From positions 124,001-188,000 of the forward strand of contig NZ_JAMTCS010000005.1 in NCBI RefSeq assembly GCF_024171955.1: a stretch of 64,000 bases of DNA. The letters run 5' to 3'. The translations under genes and the position numbers were made by a program. Positions within the stretch are counted from its first letter, which is position 1, and each line of letters opens with the position of its first letter. The notes under the pieces are model-generated. The model worked only from the letters and a program-made list of their open reading frames with translations. It did no database searches and was not told where the DNA came from. Positions 56,471-64,000 of the stretch are shown here, one piece after another. This stretch comes from Promicromonospora thailandica. GTDB lineage: Bacteria > Actinomycetota > Actinomycetes > Actinomycetales > Cellulomonadaceae.

Positions 56471-58198
56471 CGTGTAGACCTGCACTCCGTCCGGCACCTC
56501 CAGCTCCACGCGGCCACGGGTGGGCGCCTCACCCTGCAGGACCGGGTAGAGCCGCGGGTTCCCGGAGACGTCGATGTCACGCGTCCGCTCCTCGCCGTCT
56601 GTCGCGACCGTCGCCGTGACGGTGCCCTCTCCCCCGAGCACCACGAAGACGTCGGTCGCGCGGTACGCAAGCCGCACGCGGGCGTCGTCGGACACCGCCT
56701 TCGCACCCTGGAAGTCGACCTCCCAGGTGCCGCCCAGCGAGAACGTGTCCGGCTGCTGCTCGGCGGCGAGCGTGAACTCCCGGCGGCCCGCCGCGTACCG
56801 CGGCTCGCCCGCGTAGTTCAGGACGCGCTTGATCGAGAAGTAGGTCTCGGGCGTGATCCGGTCGCGCGGTGTCGCGTCCTGCACGGTGGTGGCCCGCGGC
56901 AGGTCGACGCCGGGGTCGGCGTCCGCCAGGAGCTCGCGGATCAGCTTCTCCGTGTTCTCGTACCCGCCCTCGCCCAGGCGGATGTGCCGCACCGTACCGT
57001 CCGCGTCGATCAGGTACTGGGCGGGCCAGTAGCGGTTCCGGTACGCCGTCCACGTCGCGTAGGAGTTGTCCTGGGCGATCGGGTAGGTCACGCCGAGGTC
57101 CTCAGCCCCCGCGATCACGTTGCGCGTCTCGCGCTCGAACGCGAACTCCGGGGTGTGCACGCCGATCACCTCGAAGCCCTTGCCGACGTCGGCGTACCTG
57201 TCGTGCCAGGCGTTGATGTGCGGGACGGACCGCTGGCAGTTGATGCAGGAGTAGGTCCAGAAGTCGACGAGCACGACCTCGCCGCGGAGCGCCTGGAGCC
57301 GGAGCGCGGCGCCGTCAGGGGTGTTGAGCCACGTCTTGATGCCGCGGATCTCCGGCGCCGTGCCGCAGTCCTCCAGCACGGGCGCACCGTTCGTGCAGTT
57401 GGACAGCTCACGGTTCTCGTCGGTCACGAGGCCGCCGAGGTCGAGCGCCTCGCGCACCGTCTCCGAGGAGTCGATGCGCTGCTGGAGCACGCCCGTGTAG
57501 TCCGGCAGCATCCGCTGGATCGCGGCGGGCACATTGAAGGCCAGGGCGATCGCCAGGAGGATGACGGCGATGCCGCCGCCGGTTCGGATGGCCTTGGTAT
57601 GGCGCTGGAAGGCCTGCACGCGCTCGGCGAGCCGCCGTCCGGCCAGGGCGAACAGCAGCAGCGGGACCGCCGCGCCGACGGCGAACGAAACTGTCAGTGC
57701 CACCGTCCCCGCGCCGATACGGCCCGTGGCGCCCGCCACCGTGATCGCCGCGAGCACCGGGCCGGCGCACGGCACGTAGAGCACGCCGAGCCCGAGGCCG
57801 AGCGCGAAGGCGCCCCGGTCCTGCCGGGCGGCGCCGCGGCTCGCTCCGAACGCCGCGACGCGCTGGAAGGGCCGCTCCAGGATCATCTCGAAGCGCGGCA
57901 CGATCATGCCGACGCCGAGCAGCACCAGCAGCACGATGCCCGCCCAGCGCAGCAGGTCCTGCGGCAGGCCCAGCGCCGTCAGGAGCAGCGAGCCCAGGAG
58001 CGTGAACACGCTGAAGCTGAGCACCAGGCCCGCGATCACGAGGTAGGGGCGCCACGAGCGCCGACCCCCCGGCGTGGCGCGGTCGCGCGCGCCCTGCACA
58101 CCACCGGCGAAGAAGACCGCGGGCAGCATCGGCAGGATGCACGGCGAGATTCCGGTGATCAGGCCGCCGAGGAGGCCGATGACGACGAGGGTTCCCAT
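56456..58198 (-). CDS. dipZ: DipZ-like membrane thiol-redox protein (CcdA plus thioredoxin domain)
   Basis: 580 aa. Residues 1-245 are a CcdA-type membrane domain with the redox cysteines in GISPCILPMLPAVFF and VLYVPCAGPVLAAI; about 285-425 is a TlpA/thioredoxin-like domain with the active site Cys318-Ile-Asn-Cys321 in FWTYSCINCQRSVPH; the last ~140 residues are the beta-rich DipZ C-terminal domain (FSLGGTWEVDFQGAKAV). It carries electrons across the membrane to extracytoplasmic thiols. The ATG at 58198 lies 7 bases after a SigK-type -10 box. In M. tuberculosis dipZ lies between mpt83 and mpt70, as here next to a fasciclin gene. Confidence 0.93.
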   Translation of the reverse strand: MGTLVVIGLLGGLITGISPCILPMLPAVFFAGGVQGARDRATPGGRRSWRPYLVIAGLVLSFSVFTLLGSLLLTALGLPQDLLRWAGIVLLVLLGVGMIVPRFEMILERPFQRVAAFGASRGAARQDRGAFALGLGLGVLYVPCAGPVLAAITVAGATGRIGAGTVALTVSFAVGAAVPLLLFALAGRRLAERVQAFQRHTKAIRTGGGIAVILLAIALAFNVPAAIQRMLPDYTGVLQQRIDSSETVREALDLGGLVTDENRELSNCTNGAPVLEDCGTAPEIRGIKTWLNTPDGAALRLQALRGEVVLVDFWTYSCINCQRSVPHINAWHDRYADVGKGFEVIGVHTPEFAFERETRNVIAGAEDLGVTYPIAQDNSYATWTAYRNRYWPAQYLIDADGTVRHIRLGEGGYENTEKLIRELLADADPGVDLPRATTVQDATPRDRITPETYFSIKRVLNYAGEPRYAAGRREFTLAAEQQPDTFSLGGTWEVDFQGAKAVSDDARVRLAYRATDVFVVLGGEGTVTATVATDGEERTRDIDVSGNPRLYPVLQGEAPTRGRVELEVPDGVQVYTMTFG

Positions 58199-58205
58199 GT
58201 TTCCG

Positions 58206-58232
58206 GTTCGGCGCGGGGACCGTTCCGGATGG
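58206..58232 (-). promoter_or_regulatory. SigK-type promoter of dipZ
   Basis: Minus strand: CCATCC (58227-58232), 15 bp, CCGAAC (58206-58211). Start site expected next to the ATG (58198). Same motif as before the fasciclin gene and sigK. Confidence 0.8.
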
Positions 58233-58259
58233 GTGCGGACCTGCCCCCATCCGGAACGG
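58220..58259. promoter_or_regulatory. 14-bp palindrome holding both divergent -35 boxes
   Basis: CCGTTCCGGATGGG (58220-58233) and its exact complement (58246-58259), 12-base loop. The two SigK-type -35 boxes sit inside the arms, so the two promoters are mirror images. Confidence 0.8.
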
Positions 58260-58273
58260 CGACGGCTCCGAAC
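58247..58273 (+). promoter_or_regulatory. SigK-type promoter of the fasciclin lipoprotein gene
   Basis: CCATCC (58247-58252), 15 bp, CCGAAC (58268-58273); leader of about 48 bases to the ATG with GAGGAGAG as ribosome-binding site. M. tuberculosis SigK promoters are described as CCATCC-N16/17-CCGAAT. Confidence 0.8.
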
Positions 58274-58327
58274 ACCTGTCATGACGCCCCGTGACCCGCG
58301 GGGCGACGCGACACCGAGGAGAGACCG

Positions 58328-59020
58328 ATGAACGCTCGAACCCGCACGTCCTACACCGTCGCAGGCATCGCCACGCTGGCCGTGCTCGGCCTCTCGGCCT
58401 GCGGCGCCGACTCGTCGGCCGGCACCGCGTCGGAGGAGACCCCCATGGCCGAGGAGACCACGGGCACGGACGACACGACGGACGAGCCGGCCGAGGAGCC
58501 GACGGACAGCGCCATGGCCGACCCCGCTGCGAACCTTGTCGGCCCGGGCTGTGCCGGCTACGCCGAGCAGGTACCGGACGGCCCCGGCTCGGTCACCGGC
58601 ATGTCGACCGACCCGGTAGCCGTCGCCGCCTCCAACAACCCGCTGCTGAAGACGCTGGTCGCGGCCGTGAGCGGCGAGGTCAACCCCGAGGTGAACCTGG
58701 TGGACACGCTCAACGGTGACGAGTTCACCGTGTTCGCCCCGGTCGACGACGCGTTCGCCGAGATCGACCCGGCGACGATGGACACGCTCTCGACCGACGC
58801 CGATCTGCTGACCGAGATCCTCACGTACCACGTGGTGCCCGGACAGCTCACTCCGGACCAGGTGGTCGGTGAGCAGACCACCGTCCAGGGCGAGACCGTC
58901 GAGGTCACAGGCAGCGGTGACGAGCTCATGGTGAACGACGCGGCAGTGATCTGCGGCGGCGTCATGACCCAGAATGCGACGGTCTACCTCGTCGACTCGG
59001 TGCTCATGCCCTCGATGTGA
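58328..59020 (+). CDS. Fasciclin-domain lipoprotein (MPT83/MPT70-like)
   Basis: 230 aa. Lipobox LGLSAC at about residues 20-25, an acidic Thr/Glu/Asp linker (about 30-70), then a single FAS1 domain (about 75-230): [52 protein letters not shown], and [13 protein letters not shown]. Two cysteines (GCAGYAEQ and VICGG) match the disulfide seen in the mycobacterial homologues. Surface adhesion-type role. Divergent from dipZ under the same type of promoter. Confidence 0.95.
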   Translation: MNARTRTSYTVAGIATLAVLGLSACGADSSAGTASEETPMAEETTGTDDTTDEPAEEPTDSAMADPAANLVGPGCAGYAEQVPDGPGSVTGMSTDPVAVAASNNPLLKTLVAAVSGEVNPEVNLVDTLNGDEFTVFAPVDDAFAEIDPATMDTLSTDADLLTEILTYHVVPGQLTPDQVVGEQTTVQGETVEVTGSGDELMVNDAAVICGGVMTQNATVYLVDSVLMPSM

Positions 59021-59037
59021 CCGTCAGCTCCACTCCG

Positions 59038-59085
59038 AGAACGCCCCGAGGTCGTCGTCCGGTGATGACGACCTCGGGGCGTTCT
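59038..59085. terminator. Bidirectional terminator between fasciclin gene and rskA
   Basis: 19-bp perfect stem (59038-59056 with 59067-59085; AGAACGCCCCGAGGTCGTC arm), 10-base loop, between convergent stop codons. Confidence 0.85.
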
Positions 59086-59091
59086 GGCCGG

Positions 59092-59859
59092 TCAGGCGGA
59101 CAGGGTGACGATCGGCGTCGTCGTGGGCTGGGCCGAGCCGCCGGCGGGTTCGACCGAGACCGCCATGCCGACGCCGTGGGAGTCCCGGACCAGCGAGGTC
59201 GCCGCGCCGTCCCGCAGGGCGAGGACGCCGGCCGAGGAGACCCCGCCGTCCGCGCCGACCACCCAGAGCTGGTACGCCCGGTCCGGGCCGGGGTCGGGCA
59301 GGCCCTCGGCCTGGAAGAACATGTCGTCGTCGGCCACCAGCACCGACGCCTCGCCGCCACCGTCGACGGCGGCGCGCAGGATCGCGCTGTCCGGGTCGGC
59401 CAGCATCTCGGAGACCGCCGCTGCCTCCTCGCGAAGACGGTCCCGCTCTGCGGAGACCTGCACGGCGATCGTCGTCGGGACGGCGATCGCCGCGGCCGCG
59501 GCGACGGCCGCCACCGCGGCGCCCCAGCGGCGGCGCCGGCGGGCGACCAGGTCGACGACGGCGCCACCCGCGGCGCCCGGCGACGGCGCGGGCGCGGTGT
59601 CCGCCGGCGCGTCCTGGACCTGTGGGACGTCGCGGACCTGGTCCAGCACACGCGACCGCAGTGCGGCGGGCGGCTCGGTCTCGACGGCGAACGCCGCGAC
59701 CACGGCCCGGTACTCGTCCAGGGCACGTCGCGCGGCGGGGTCGGCGGCGAGCAGCCGGTCGACCGCCCTGCGGTCGGCGTCGTCCAGGGCGTCCAGGGCG
59801 TAGCCGGGCAGCAGGTCCCACACGGAACTCGCGTCGCCCACCCTCGGATCGTCAGCCAC
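59092..59859 (-). CDS. rskA: Anti-sigma-K factor RskA
   Basis: 255 aa. N-terminal anti-sigma domain (residues 1-85: VWDLLPGYALDALDDADRRAVDRLL), one membrane helix at about 108-130 after RRRRRW, and an extracytoplasmic RskA domain (about 150-255: PGPDRAYQLWVVGADGGVSSAGVL). In mycobacteria RskA holds SigK and is cut by membrane proteases on signal. Its start overlaps the sigK stop by 8 bases. Confidence 0.95.
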   Translation of the reverse strand: MADDPRVGDASSVWDLLPGYALDALDDADRRAVDRLLAADPAARRALDEYRAVVAAFAVETEPPAALRSRVLDQVRDVPQVQDAPADTAPAPSPGAAGGAVVDLVARRRRRWGAAVAAVAAAAAIAVPTTIAVQVSAERDRLREEAAAVSEMLADPDSAILRAAVDGGGEASVLVADDDMFFQAEGLPDPGPDRAYQLWVVGADGGVSSAGVLALRDGAATSLVRDSHGVGMAVSVEPAGGSAQPTTTPIVTLSA

Positions 59860-60448
59860 GGTGCACCCCCAGGCAGTCCCGGAGCCGGCTCAGCCCGTCG
59901 CGGATCCGGCTCTTGACGGTCGGCAGCGCGGCATCGAGGCGCTCGGCGACCTCACGGTAGGTCAGACCGCCGTAGTAGGCGACGACGACGGCCTCGCGCT
60001 GGGTCGAGGTGAGCCCGTCGAGGCAGCGGCGGACGGCGGAGCCCTCCAGCCGGCGCTCCACGTCCTCCACCACGACGTCGCGTGCCCGCTCGTGGCTGCG
60101 CAGGTCGGTGTCCCGCTGGTCGCGGTCCCGGTGCGCCTGCTCCGAACGCACCCGGTCCACGGCCCGCCGGCGGGCGAGCGTGGCGACCCAGGTCCGGGCG
60201 GAACCGCGGGCCGGGTCGAACCGCGAGGCCGTCTGCCACACCTCCACCATCACCTCCTGGGTCACCTCCGCCGCGTGGTCGGGGTCGCGCAGCACGCCGA
60301 GCGACGCGCCGTAGGCCACCGGCCCCAGGGCGTCGTAGACGGGCGCGAAGGACTCGGGCACACCGCCGACGCACGCCACGAGCAGCGCGTCGACAGCGTC
60401 GGCCGAGGTCCGGGCTGGTGGTGAGGCCACCGCCTCAGTCTGCCCCAC
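59852..60448 (-). CDS. sigK: ECF sigma factor SigK
   Basis: 198 aa. Region 2: YGASLGVLRDPDHAAEVTQEVMVEVWQTASRFD; region 4: LDGLTSTQREAVVVAYYGGLTYREVAERLDAALPTVKSRIRDGL. Paired with RskA and preceded by its own motif-bearing promoter, so autoregulated. GTG at 60448 (VGQTEAV) has GGAGG five bases upstream; a GTG at 60472 lies at the predicted mRNA start and would add eight residues as a leaderless alternative. Confidence 0.95.
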   Translation of the reverse strand: MGQTEAVASPPARTSADAVDALLVACVGGVPESFAPVYDALGPVAYGASLGVLRDPDHAAEVTQEVMVEVWQTASRFDPARGSARTWVATLARRRAVDRVRSEQAHRDRDQRDTDLRSHERARDVVVEDVERRLEGSAVRRCLDGLTSTQREAVVVAYYGGLTYREVAERLDAALPTVKSRIRDGLSRLRDCLGVHRG

Positions 60449-60477
60449 TGACACCTCCGATCGCGTGCGCACCGGAG

Positions 60478-60504
60478 GTTCGGAGCCGGTGCGGTCCCGG
60501 ATGG
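60478..60504 (-). promoter_or_regulatory. SigK-type autoregulatory promoter of sigK-rskA
   Basis: Minus strand: CCATCC (60499-60504), 15 bp, CCGAAC (60478-60483). The same hexamers and spacing as the two promoters at 58.2 kb, and the bases GGCTCCGAAC agree with the fasciclin promoter beyond the hexamer. Confidence 0.8.
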
Positions 60505-60521
60505 GGTGACCCCTGTCACCC
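60504..60521 (-). terminator. Small hairpin after manD
   Basis: GGGTGAC/GTCACCC 7-bp stem, 4-base loop, between the manD stop and the sigK promoter; it touches the -35 box. No U tract. Confidence 0.4.
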
Positions 60522-60527
60522 GTCAGG

Positions 60528-61742
60528 TCACCAGTCGTGCACGGTCCCGTCCTGGAGGCGGTTGACCGGCAGGTAGCCGGGCTCGTACGGGTGCGCGGCC
60601 GCGAGCTCCTCGTCCAGCTCGACGCCGATGCCGGGCGCCTCGCCCGGGTGCAGGTAGCCGTCGTCGAACGTGTACGCGTGCCGGAACACCTCGTTCGTGC
60701 GGTCGGTGTGGCCCGAGTACTCCTGGATGCCGAAGTTGTGGATCGCGAGGTCCAGGTGGATCGCCGCCGCCATGCCGACGGGCGAGATGTCCTCCGGCCC
60801 GTGGATCGCGCTCTTGATCCCGCGCTGGCCCGCGTAGTCGAACAGCTTCTTCATGGGGCTGACGCCGCCGAAGTGCGTGACCGCCGAGCGCACGTAGTCG
60901 ATGAGCCGCTCGTCGATCAGGGTCTGGTAGTCGAAGACCGTGTTGAACACCTCGCCGATCGCCAGCGGCGTCGTGGTGTGCTGCCGCACCAGGCGCAGCG
61001 CCGCCTGGTCCTCCGCCGGGGTGCAGTCCTCCAGCCAGAACAGGTCGTACGGCTCCAGGTCCTTGCCGAGCCGGGCGGCCTCGATCGGCGTGAGGCGGTG
61101 GTGCGCGTCGTGCAGCAGCGGCAGGTCGGGGCCGAACTCGTTGCGCACGGCCTCGAAGACCCGGGGGATGTACCGCAGGTAGGCACCGGTGTCCCAGTCC
61201 TCGACGGCCGGGCGGGCGAGCACGTCCGGCGCGGACCCGTCGTCCGACGTCGTGGTGTGCACCCCGTAGACGGACTGCAGCCCCGGCACGCCGCTCTGGA
61301 TGCGGATGCTCCGGTAGCCGCGCTCCTGCAGGGCCCGCACGGAGTCGAAGATCTCGGGCAGGCTCGACCCGTTGGCGTGGCCGTAGGCCTGCACCCGGTC
61401 GCGGCTGGCGCCGCCCAGGAGCTGGTACAGCGGCAGGCCGGCGACCTTGGCCTTGATGTCCCACAGCGCCACGTCGACGGCGGCGATCGCGGCCATCGTC
61501 ACCGGGCCGCGCCGCCAGTAGGCGCCGCGGTAGAGGTACTGCCAGGTGTCCTCGATGCGGTGCGGGTCGCGCCCGACCAGCAGCGGCACCACGTGGTCGC
61601 GCAGGTAGCCGACCACGGCGAGCTCGCGGCCGTTCAGGGTGGCGTCGCCCAGCCCGGTGACGCCGTCGTCCGTGGTGATCTGGAGCGTGACGAAGTTGCG
61701 GCCCGGCGAGGTGACGACAACCTTCGCGTCGACGATCTTCAC
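60528..61742 (-). CDS. manD: Mannonate dehydratase-type enolase-superfamily enzyme (ManD/RspA)
   Basis: 404 aa. Enolase-superfamily dehydratase acting on D-mannonate or related sugar acids. Seen: [20 protein letters not shown] capping domain, [16 protein letters not shown], metal ligands in [22 protein letters not shown] and IGEVFNTV, then [33 protein letters not shown] at 61742. No uronate pathway genes flank it. Not all ManD proteins are efficient dehydratases, so the reaction is likely rather than certain. Confidence 0.9.
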   Translation of the reverse strand: MKIVDAKVVVTSPGRNFVTLQITTDDGVTGLGDATLNGRELAVVGYLRDHVVPLLVGRDPHRIEDTWQYLYRGAYWRRGPVTMAAIAAVDVALWDIKAKVAGLPLYQLLGGASRDRVQAYGHANGSSLPEIFDSVRALQERGYRSIRIQSGVPGLQSVYGVHTTTSDDGSAPDVLARPAVEDWDTGAYLRYIPRVFEAVRNEFGPDLPLLHDAHHRLTPIEAARLGKDLEPYDLFWLEDCTPAEDQAALRLVRQHTTTPLAIGEVFNTVFDYQTLIDERLIDYVRSAVTHFGGVSPMKKLFDYAGQRGIKSAIHGPEDISPVGMAAAIHLDLAIHNFGIQEYSGHTDRTNEVFRHAYTFDDGYLHPGEAPGIGVELDEELAAAHPYEPGYLPVNRLQDGTVHDW

Positions 61743-61847
61743 GCGGAAACCTCGCCCGGCGGAGACGGGAGGGGCTCGTGCGTGGCCGGTCCTGCGATCG
61801 CGAGCGGGGATGTCATGCGTCGAGGATAAGCATCCCCGGGCCGGGGA

Positions 61848-62714
61848 TCAGCACTGGTCGTACGCGTACGCGGCGTCGTCGGGCCCCACGAGGTCCCGGT
61901 CCCGCAGGATGGTGAGCGGGGCGCGGTCCGGTCCCGCGCAGACCGTGGCGAAGTCCTGGGGCAGGTTGTCGGTGTACTCGACCTGGAGCACGTGGTCCCC
62001 GTACACGCCGGTGTACGCGCCGCACTCGTCGTAGGCCGCGCACTCCTCGGTGACGGCGAAGTCGAAGCCGAGGTCACGCCCCTGCGTGGTCGCCTCCGCG
62101 GCGTTCTTCTGCCCGATGGCCAGGCCCTCCTGGTGCGCCAGGCCGATGTACGCGGCCGCGAGCGCCAGCGCGTCCTCCTGCTCGATCAGGCCGGTGGCCG
62201 GGTCGGTGAACCGCGTCCAGGTGTCGAGGTTGTCGATCTCGACCGCGGCGAAGCCCGCGTCGGCGCAGCCCGTGACGACCTGCCCGAGGATGCCGACGAT
62301 GCGGTCCCGCTTGTCCTCGGTGGAGGGGTCCAGCACGTACTCGTCGGGCCAGTCGGGGTCGATCACCAGGTTGCCCGCGGCGTCGTGCAGCAGCAGGTCC
62401 TCGTTGCCGTCGAGCCACAGGTCGGCCTCGCCGGGCTGGGTCTGGAAGCCGTTGACGTAGCAGATGTTGTAGGCGCCGGCGGCGGGCTGGGCGGTGGCGT
62501 CCCGCGCGACGACGTCGAGCCCGCCGGCGAGGTCGTAGGCGGCGCCGAGCTGGTAGTCGAACCGGCCGCTGGTGGGCGGGAGCGTCACCTCCGCGGCGGC
62601 GACGGACGCGGTGCCCGGGTCGGCCGGGTCGCCCCCGTCCGGGGTGGCGCCCGGTGCGGCCTGACAGGCCGTGAGCGTGAGGACGGCGAGCGCGGCGAGG
62701 ATCAGGTGCGGCAT
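61848..62714 (-). CDS. GH114-type lipoprotein (endo-alpha-1,4-polygalactosaminidase-like)
   Basis: 288 aa, lipobox LTLTAC at about residues 12-17, short Gly/Asp/Ala linker. The TIM-barrel domain (about 50-285) shows the family's marks: FDYQLGAAYDL, YNICYVNGFQTQPGE, DEYVLDPSTEDKR, and the catalytic-type Asp in FAAVEIDNLDTW. GH114 enzymes cut galactosamine polymers of biofilms or cell walls. ATG at 62714. ManD lies 105 bp downstream on the same strand. Confidence 0.88.
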   Translation of the reverse strand: MPHLILAALAVLTLTACQAAPGATPDGGDPADPGTASVAAAEVTLPPTSGRFDYQLGAAYDLAGGLDVVARDATAQPAAGAYNICYVNGFQTQPGEADLWLDGNEDLLLHDAAGNLVIDPDWPDEYVLDPSTEDKRDRIVGILGQVVTGCADAGFAAVEIDNLDTWTRFTDPATGLIEQEDALALAAAYIGLAHQEGLAIGQKNAAEATTQGRDLGFDFAVTEECAAYDECGAYTGVYGDHVLQVEYTDNLPQDFATVCAGPDRAPLTILRDRDLVGPDDAAYAYDQC

Positions 62715-62767
62715 CCGCCGATGGTAGAGGCGGCGGCCCGGCGCCGGCCGGGCACGCCGCCAACTGC

Positions 62768-63439
62768 TCATTCGGACTGAGCGCTCGCGTCGGGTGCCGT
62801 CGCGACGGCCTCGGCGATCGGGGTCGCGCCGTTGCCGAACGCGATGGTCCGGCGCACGGTGCGGTCGTCCGCCAGCACGGCGGCGGCGACGGCCGCGACG
62901 TCGGCGCGCGAGACGCGGCCCTCGCCGGGGTCCGCCACCTCGATCAGCCCGGTGGGTTCCTCCAGCGTGAGGGGGCCGGGCTGCAGGATGGTCCAGTCGA
63001 GCCCGGAGGCGCGCAGGTGCTCGTCGGCCGCGGCCTTGGCCTCCGCGTAGGCGAAGAACGAGTTGTCCTCGGGGACGCCGTGGTCGGTGCGGGCGCCGAG
63101 GTAGGACACCATGACGTAGCGCGCGACGCCCGCCGACCCGGCGGCGTCCATGGACCGGGTCGCGGCGTCCCGGTCGACGGCGTAGGTGCGGGCCGGGTTG
63201 CCCCCGCCCGCGCCGGCCGACCACACGACGGCGTCGTACCCCTGCACGACGTCGGCGAGCCCGGCGGTGTCGAGCTGCTCGACGTCGGCGACCAGCGGGA
63301 CGGCGCCCGTGGCGGCCACCTCGTCCTGGTGGTCGGGGTTGCGGATCACGCTCGTGACGACGTCACCCCGCTCGACGAGCAGTGGGGCCAGCCGGAGGGC
63401 GACCTTGCCGTGGCCACCGAAGATCAGAACGCGGGACAT
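62768..63439 (-). CDS. NAD(P)-binding protein (atypical SDR, NmrA/YwnB-like)
   Basis: 223 aa. Nucleotide-binding VLIFGGHGKVALRLAPLL, acidic patch VADVEQLDTAGL, VVWSAGAGGG, VMVSYLGA and YAEAKAAADEHL, WTILQPGPLT, as in atypical short-chain dehydrogenases that bind flavin or NAD(P). ATG with GGAAGGAAG upstream. No partner gene evident. Confidence 0.88.
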   Translation of the reverse strand: MSRVLIFGGHGKVALRLAPLLVERGDVVTSVIRNPDHQDEVAATGAVPLVADVEQLDTAGLADVVQGYDAVVWSAGAGGGNPARTYAVDRDAATRSMDAAGSAGVARYVMVSYLGARTDHGVPEDNSFFAYAEAKAAADEHLRASGLDWTILQPGPLTLEEPTGLIEVADPGEGRVSRADVAAVAAAVLADDRTVRRTIAFGNGATPIAEAVATAPDASAQSE

Positions 63440-63596
63440 GGAGCTTCCTTCCGTCAGGGACGGCTCCAGGCTATGCCGGACCGCCGCGCTCACCACCGCA
63501 TATCCGCTCTTACCAGGCGAGTCGCACCGGGGCGTGGGTAGCGTGGCGCGCACCGCGCAAGCCGTCGTGAGGAAGGTACGGACCCGATGACCGACC

Positions 63597-64000
63597 ACGC
63601 CCTGCCCGACGCCGAGACCGTGCAGGCCGCACTCACCTCGCACCCGGGCCCGTGGGGGCCCGGCGTCCGGGTGCTCTCGGTGCGCGACCTGTCGTCCGGG
63701 CTGGGTCAGGCGGTGGTGCTGCGGGTGAGCCTGACCGCGCCGGGACGTGGCGCGTCGCTGTGGATCGTCAAGATCCCGGGCTGGGGTCGCCAGACCCTGC
63801 TCGACTCGCGCGACAGCGGCCTCGACGCCCGGGAGGGCCGGTTCGTCGGCAGCGTGCTGCCCGGCCTGCTCCCCCGCGGCCTGACGACGCCGCCCGACGC
63901 CACCGTGCTCCGGCACCACGGCCGGCCCTGGATCGTGATGCGCGACGTGGGTGCCGTGCTGCAGCAGACCTGGACGCCCGAGGCCGCCCTGGTGGCGGCG
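63597..64000 (+). CDS. Phosphotransferase-type protein, 3' end beyond the window
   Basis: First 134 codons only. ATG at 63597 after GAGGAAGG. Seen: VRVLSVRDLSSGLGQAVVLRVSL followed by SLWIVKIPGWG (a likely ATP-site Lys) and PWIVMRDVG, which fits the N-terminal lobe of aminoglycoside/choline-kinase-like (APH) proteins. TAGCGT at 63539-63544 may be a -10 box. The catalytic loop lies outside the window, so the assignment is tentative. Confidence 0.6.

Overview
The window is a stretch of ordinary chromosome from a very GC-rich actinobacterium (about 73% G+C by eye). The best guess is the order Micrococcales, near Promicromonosporaceae/Cellulomonadaceae. Reasons: the neighbourhood metG-tatD-rpf-rsmA-ispE, the linkage pth-rplY-prs-glmU-tRNA-Gln, a SigK/RskA pair with DipZ and an MPT83-like fasciclin lipoprotein, frequent GTG starts, many apparently leaderless promoters, and many secreted carbohydrate-active proteins. 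There is no prophage, integrase, transposase, CRISPR array or rRNA operon. The window starts in intergenic DNA and ends inside a kinase-like gene.

Layout. 0.1-0.7 kb: a lower-GC secreted peptidoglycan-binding-like protein. 0.8-4.4 kb: mfd (-). 4.6-11 kb (+): an acyltransferase-3 membrane protein, a 26-bp perfect palindrome, a secreted M19-like hydrolase, then a tight operon of MFS transporter, membrane-anchored beta-propeller and lipoprotein. 11-15 kb (-): a 1314-aa secreted protein with three DUF4082-like repeats. 15-20.7 kb (-): pth, rplY, a GT2-GtrA fusion, prs, glmU and tRNA-Gln(UUG). 20.8-34 kb: regulators (TetR, MarR, AsnC), metabolic genes (methyltransferase, maleylacetate-reductase-like, lysine 6-aminotransferase, LD-carboxypeptidase), two MFS/ABC-F proteins, and a CE7 esterase next to a catalytically dead paralogue. 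A 27-codon gene with its own promoter, ribosome-binding site and terminator sits at 21.7 kb. 34-43.6 kb (-): metG, tatD, three consecutive DUF348/G5 cell-wall lytic (Rpf-type) genes, rsmA and ispE. In most relatives one rpfB occupies that slot.

43.7-53.6 kb: a broken AbiEii-type nucleotidyltransferase with a short partner, nicotinamidase, a 31-bp repeat array laid out head-to-head around a central hairpin, Pmt, RsmI, a GH20 hexosaminidase, a lipoprotein, and TetR genes. One TetR gene is divergent from a thioesterase whose promoter carries a perfect operator. 53.7-56.4 kb: a Ser/Thr kinase with duplicated extracytoplasmic sensor domains and an FHA protein. 56.5-60.5 kb: dipZ and the fasciclin lipoprotein diverge from a 40-bp palindromic region, and sigK-rskA follows. 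All three units carry the same CCATCC-N15-CCGAAC promoter, so together they look like an autoregulated SigK regulon. 60.5-64 kb: ManD, a GH114 lipoprotein, an NAD(P)-binding protein and the start of a phosphotransferase.

The most notable items are the 27-aa peptide gene, the 31-bp bidirectional repeat array, the compact SigK regulon with a symmetrical divergent promoter, and the tripled Rpf locus with shared promoter boxes. Functions are read from motifs and gene order; no database search was possible.
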